64,000 nucleotides of DNA from Pseudotabrizicola sp. (GTDB taxonomy: Bacteria > Pseudomonadota > Alphaproteobacteria > Rhodobacterales > Rhodobacteraceae): NCBI RefSeq assembly GCF_030656345.1, contig NZ_JAUSNR010000010.1, forward strand, positions 431,307-495,306. The letters are read 5' to 3'. The notes under the pieces are model-generated. The model was given only the letters and a program-made list of their open reading frames with translations, ran no database searches and was not told where the DNA came from. The position numbers were made by a program, and so were the translations under genes. Positions 61,292 to 64,000 of this stretch are shown here, in pieces. Position 1 is the stretch's first letter, and every line of letters starts with the position of its first letter.

Positions 61292-62863
61292 ATGCACACC
61301 CCGCGCCACATCCCCCATTTCATCAACGGCCAAAGCGTGGCTGGCCGCAGCGGCCGCTTGGGCGAAGTCTATGATCCGGCCACGGGCCGGTTGCAGGCGC
61401 AAGTTGCGCTGGCAACGGCCGCTGAAGCGGCGCAAGCCGTGGCCGCCGCTTCAGCGGCCTTCCCGGCGTGGGCCGAAACGCCTCCGCTGCAGCGCGCACG
61501 GGTTCTGTTTCGCTTCAAAGAACTGCTGGAGCGCCATGCGGATGAGATCGCCGCCGCCATCAGCGCCGAACACGGCAAGGTGCTGGCCGACGCGCACGGC
61601 GAGCTCACACGCGGGCTGGAGGTGGTCGAATTTGCCTGCGGCGCACCGCACCTGCTCAAGGGCGAGCACTCGATCAACGTTGGGCGCGGGGTCGATTCAT
61701 ACACCGAGTACGCGCCGCTGGGGGTGGTGGCGGGCGTCACGCCTTTCAATTTCCCCTGCATGGTGCCGATGTGGATGTTTCCGGTGGCACTCGCCTGCGG
61801 CAACACCTTCGTGCTCAAGCCCTCCGAGCGCGTGCCGAGCGCGGCGCTGATTTTGGCCCGGCTGCTCAAGGAAGCCGGCCTGCCCGACGGCGTGTTCAAT
61901 GTGCTGCAGGGCGACCGGGTGGCGGTCGATGCGCTGCTCGACGACCCGCGCGTGCAGGCGCTCAGCTTTGTGGGCTCGACGCCCGTGGCCGAAGCGCTCT
62001 ACGCCCGTGGCAGCGCGCTGGGCAAGCGCGTGCAGGCCTTGGGTGGGGCCAAGAACCACATGGTGATCTTGCCCGATGCCGATCTGGATCAAGCTGCCGC
62101 CGCGCTGTTGGGGGCCGCTTACGGCTCGGCGGGCGAGCGCTGCATGGCGATCTCGGTCGCGGTCTGCGTGGGCGATGCCACCGCCGAGGCGCTGATCGCC
62201 AAACTGCGCCCCCTGATCGAGGGGCTGCGCATTGGGCCTGGCAACCCGGGCAAGCCAGACCAACCGAGCAGCCAAGGCGGCCAAGGCGAAAGCCAAGGCA
62301 ATGACGGTGGCGGCCCAGCCGCACCCGACATGGGCCCGCTGGTCACAGCGGCGCACCGCGAGCGCGTGCGCGCTTACGTCGATTCTGGCGTGGCCGAGGG
62401 CGCCGAGCTGCTGGTCGATGGCCGGGGCTTGCGCGTACCCGGCTTTGAGGATGGATTTTACTTGGGCGGCTGCCTGTTTGACCGCGTGCGCCCCGAGATG
62501 CACATTTACCGTGAAGAAATTTTTGGCCCGGTGCTGTGCCTGCTGCGCGTGCCCGATTTCGAGTCCGCCCTGAAATTGGTGGATACGCACGAATACGGCA
62601 ACGGCAGCGCCATTTTTACCCGCGACGGCGACGCCGCGCGCCAGTTTGCGCATCGGGTGCAGGCGGGCATGGTCGGCATCAACGTGCCGATCCCGGTGCC
62701 CATGGCCTTCCACAGCTTTGGTGGCTGGAAGCGCAGCCTGTTTGGCCCGCTGCACATGCACGGCCCCGACGGCGTGCGCTTCTACACCCGGCTCAAGACC
62801 GTGACCGCGCGCTGGCCCACCGGCGTGCGTGACCCCGAATTCGTCATGCCGACGATGAAGTAG
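61292..62863 (+). CDS. mmsA: CoA-acylating methylmalonate-semialdehyde dehydrogenase
   Basis: 523 aa. The aldehyde dehydrogenase core has [30 protein letters not shown], and the catalytic Cys in [14 protein letters not shown]. It turns methylmalonate or malonate semialdehyde into an acyl-CoA in valine and inositol breakdown. An insert of about 25 residues rich in Gly, Gln, Ser and Pro (about residues 320-345) interrupts the fold where relatives have a short turn. Confidence 0.93.
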   Translation: MHTPRHIPHFINGQSVAGRSGRLGEVYDPATGRLQAQVALATAAEAAQAVAAASAAFPAWAETPPLQRARVLFRFKELLERHADEIAAAISAEHGKVLADAHGELTRGLEVVEFACGAPHLLKGEHSINVGRGVDSYTEYAPLGVVAGVTPFNFPCMVPMWMFPVALACGNTFVLKPSERVPSAALILARLLKEAGLPDGVFNVLQGDRVAVDALLDDPRVQALSFVGSTPVAEALYARGSALGKRVQALGGAKNHMVILPDADLDQAAAALLGAAYGSAGERCMAISVAVCVGDATAEALIAKLRPLIEGLRIGPGNPGKPDQPSSQGGQGESQGNDGGGPAAPDMGPLVTAAHRERVRAYVDSGVAEGAELLVDGRGLRVPGFEDGFYLGGCLFDRVRPEMHIYREEIFGPVLCLLRVPDFESALKLVDTHEYGNGSAIFTRDGDAARQFAHRVQAGMVGINVPIPVPMAFHSFGGWKRSLFGPLHMHGPDGVRFYTRLKTVTARWPTGVRDPEFVMPTMK

Positions 62864-62919
62864 GCGGCCCCGCCCGCACCCCCCACCCGCGCATCTTGCT
62901 GCGGTGCATCAATGTTCGC

Positions 62920-62949
62920 GATAGCCAGTTTCAATAAACGATGGCTATC
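62920..62949. promoter_or_regulatory. Candidate OxyR/LysR-type operator before ahpC
   Basis: An 8-bp inverted repeat (GATAGCCA, 14 bases, TGGCTATC) lies about 70 bases before ahpC. The ATAG and CTAT ends resemble OxyR tetrads, but their spacing does not fit the canonical 11-base period. A peroxide-responsive site is likely but not proven. Confidence 0.45.
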
Positions 62950-63018
62950 GGCTGGGCTATGATGACTAGGGTTTTCACCAATCTCGCAAACACTCAACCC
63001 TTCCCTTCAGGAGTTTCC

Positions 63019-63582
63019 ATGTCGCTCATCAACACCCAAGTCCAGCCCTTCAAAGCCCAGGCTTTCCACAATGGCAAGTTTGTGCAAGTGTCCGACGAAA
63101 CGCTCAAGGGCGAATGGTCGGTGCTGATTTTCATGCCGGCCGCTTTCACCTTCAACTGCCCGACCGAAGTCGAAGACGCCGCCGACAACTACGCCGAGTT
63201 CCAAAAGCTTGGGGCCGAGGTCTATATCGTGACCACCGACACGCACTTTTCGCACAAGGTGTGGCACGAAACCTCGCCCGCTGTGGGCAAGGCCAAGTTC
63301 CCGCTGGTGGCCGACCCGACCCACACCCTGACCCGTGCGTTTGGCGTGCACATCGAAGCCGAAGGTCTGGCGCTGCGCGGCACCTTCATCATCAACCCCG
63401 AAGGCCAGATCAAGACCGCCGAAATCCACGACAACGCCATTGCGCGCGACGTGAAGGAAACGCTGCGCAAGCTCAAAGCGGCCCAGTACGTGGCCAAGAA
63501 CCCCGGCCAAGTCTGCCCGGCCAAGTGGAACGAAGGCGCCAAAACCCTGGCCCCGTCGCTGGAACTGGTTGGCAAGATCTAA
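63019..63582 (+). CDS. ahpC: Alkyl hydroperoxide reductase C
   Basis: 187 aa from MSLINTQVQPFKAQAF, with CAGGAG before it. The peroxidatic Cys is C47 in AFTFNCPTEVED, and the resolving Cys is in PGQVCPAKW near the end. It reduces peroxides using AhpF. The frame's earlier Met is not used. Confidence 0.97.
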   Translation: MSLINTQVQPFKAQAFHNGKFVQVSDETLKGEWSVLIFMPAAFTFNCPTEVEDAADNYAEFQKLGAEVYIVTTDTHFSHKVWHETSPAVGKAKFPLVADPTHTLTRAFGVHIEAEGLALRGTFIINPEGQIKTAEIHDNAIARDVKETLRKLKAAQYVAKNPGQVCPAKWNEGAKTLAPSLELVGKI

Positions 63583-63633
63583 GCGCGTTCCCCAAAGCCC
63601 ACTGGCCCCGCCCGCACCACAAGGATTGCAGAG

Positions 63634-64000
63634 ATGCTCGACGATACCCTCAAAGCCCAGCTCCAAGCCTACTTGGAGCGCCTGCAGCAGCCGATTGAGT
63701 TGGTGGCTTCGCTCGACGGCTCTAGCGCATCGCTAGAGATGCGTGAGTTGCTCGAAACCATCGCTGCGCTGTCGAGCAAAATCGCACTGCGCACCGACGG
63801 GCAAGACGCACGCGTGCCATCCTTCACCGTGCAAGGGCAGGGCCAGCCGGGCAATCTGCGTTTTGCCGCCGTGCCGTTGGGCCACGAGTTCACCTCGCTG
63901 GTGCTGGCGCTGCTGTGGGCCGGTGGGCATCCACCCAACGTCGAGGCGGGCCTGATCGAGCAGATCAAGGCCCTGCCCGGAGACTACCGCATTGAGATTT
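63634..64000 (+). CDS. ahpF: Alkyl hydroperoxide reductase F (5' fragment)
   Basis: The first 122 residues (MLDDTLKAQLQAYLERLQQPIEL) are the N-terminal tandem thioredoxin-like domain of AhpF. The FAD/NADH part lies beyond the window. It is the flavoprotein that recycles AhpC, 51 bases after it. Confidence 0.94.
   Translation, partial: MLDDTLKAQLQAYLERLQQPIELVASLDGSSASLEMRELLETIAALSSKIALRTDGQDARVPSFTVQGQGQPGNLRFAAVPLGHEFTSLVLALLWAGGHPPNVEAGLIEQIKALPGDYRIEI

Overview
The window reads as two, possibly three, kinds of proteobacterial DNA joined end to end. Positions 1 to about 12,050 look like a Rhodobacteraceae-type alphaproteobacterium. They hold a sulfur-oxidation (Sox) locus in the Paracoccus/Pseudaminobacter order: soxVWXYZABCD on the minus strand, with divergent soxS-soxR-soxT. 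A second ArsR-family regulator, an ArsP-like permease, a decayed phosphonate-transporter ATPase, and arsH and glutaredoxin-type arsC follow. From about 13,060 to the end the genes look like Comamonadaceae (Hydrogenophaga / Rhodoferax / Serpentinimonas-like betaproteobacteria). The change of character falls in or beside the ACR3 arsenite pump gene (12,044-13,060). Either a metagenomic assembly joined two genomes at a conserved ars gene, or an ars island was exchanged. Sequence alone cannot decide.

Region by region. (a) 1-8.8 kb: periplasmic thiosulfate oxidation. SoxXA and SoxYZ carry the substrate, SoxB hydrolyses the sulfate, SoxCD oxidises the sulfane sulfur, SoxV/W/S supply reductant, SoxT is a sulfur-compound permease and SoxR is the ArsR-type repressor. 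(b) 9-18 kb: arsenic and organoarsenical handling. It comprises an ArsR/ArsP-like pair, ArsH, two unrelated arsenate reductases, ACR3, and the ArsJ plus GAPDH arsenate-efflux pair, whose GAPDH carries an in-frame amber stop. An ATP-grasp-like enzyme of unknown function is translationally coupled to arsR. (c) 18-27.6 kb: phosphate. Polyphosphate kinase 2, exopolyphosphatase, pstSCAB, phoU and phoBR are present, with recognisable Pho boxes before pstS and probably ppk2. (d) 27.7-32 kb: a membrane glycosyltransferase, rpmE2, rho and trxA. (e) 32-44 kb: uppP, greB, the spoT-rpoZ-gmk-yicC stringent-response block, a Ser/Thr kinase and PP2C phosphatase pair, and rph-rdgB-hemW. (f) 44-58 kb: a large DUF349 protein, mtfA, lpxH, two cyclophilins, cysS, a DNA glycosylase, accA, tilS, lysC, a serine-type tRNA, a ferredoxin reductase and dsbB. 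(g) 58-64 kb: a degraded c-di-GMP gene, a second PP2C, bacterioferritin, a persulfide dioxygenase-rhodanese fusion, a CoA-acylating aldehyde dehydrogenase and ahpC-ahpF (the last cut by the window edge).

Three points deserve attention. The first is the uncharacterised ATP-grasp gene in the arsR transcription unit. The second is the stop codon in the arsenate-linked GAPDH. The third is a tRNA with a serine-type body whose anticodon reads GCG (an arginine-codon anticodon). The last two could be genuine or base-call errors and are flagged as such. I found no CRISPR array, prophage, insertion sequence or rRNA.
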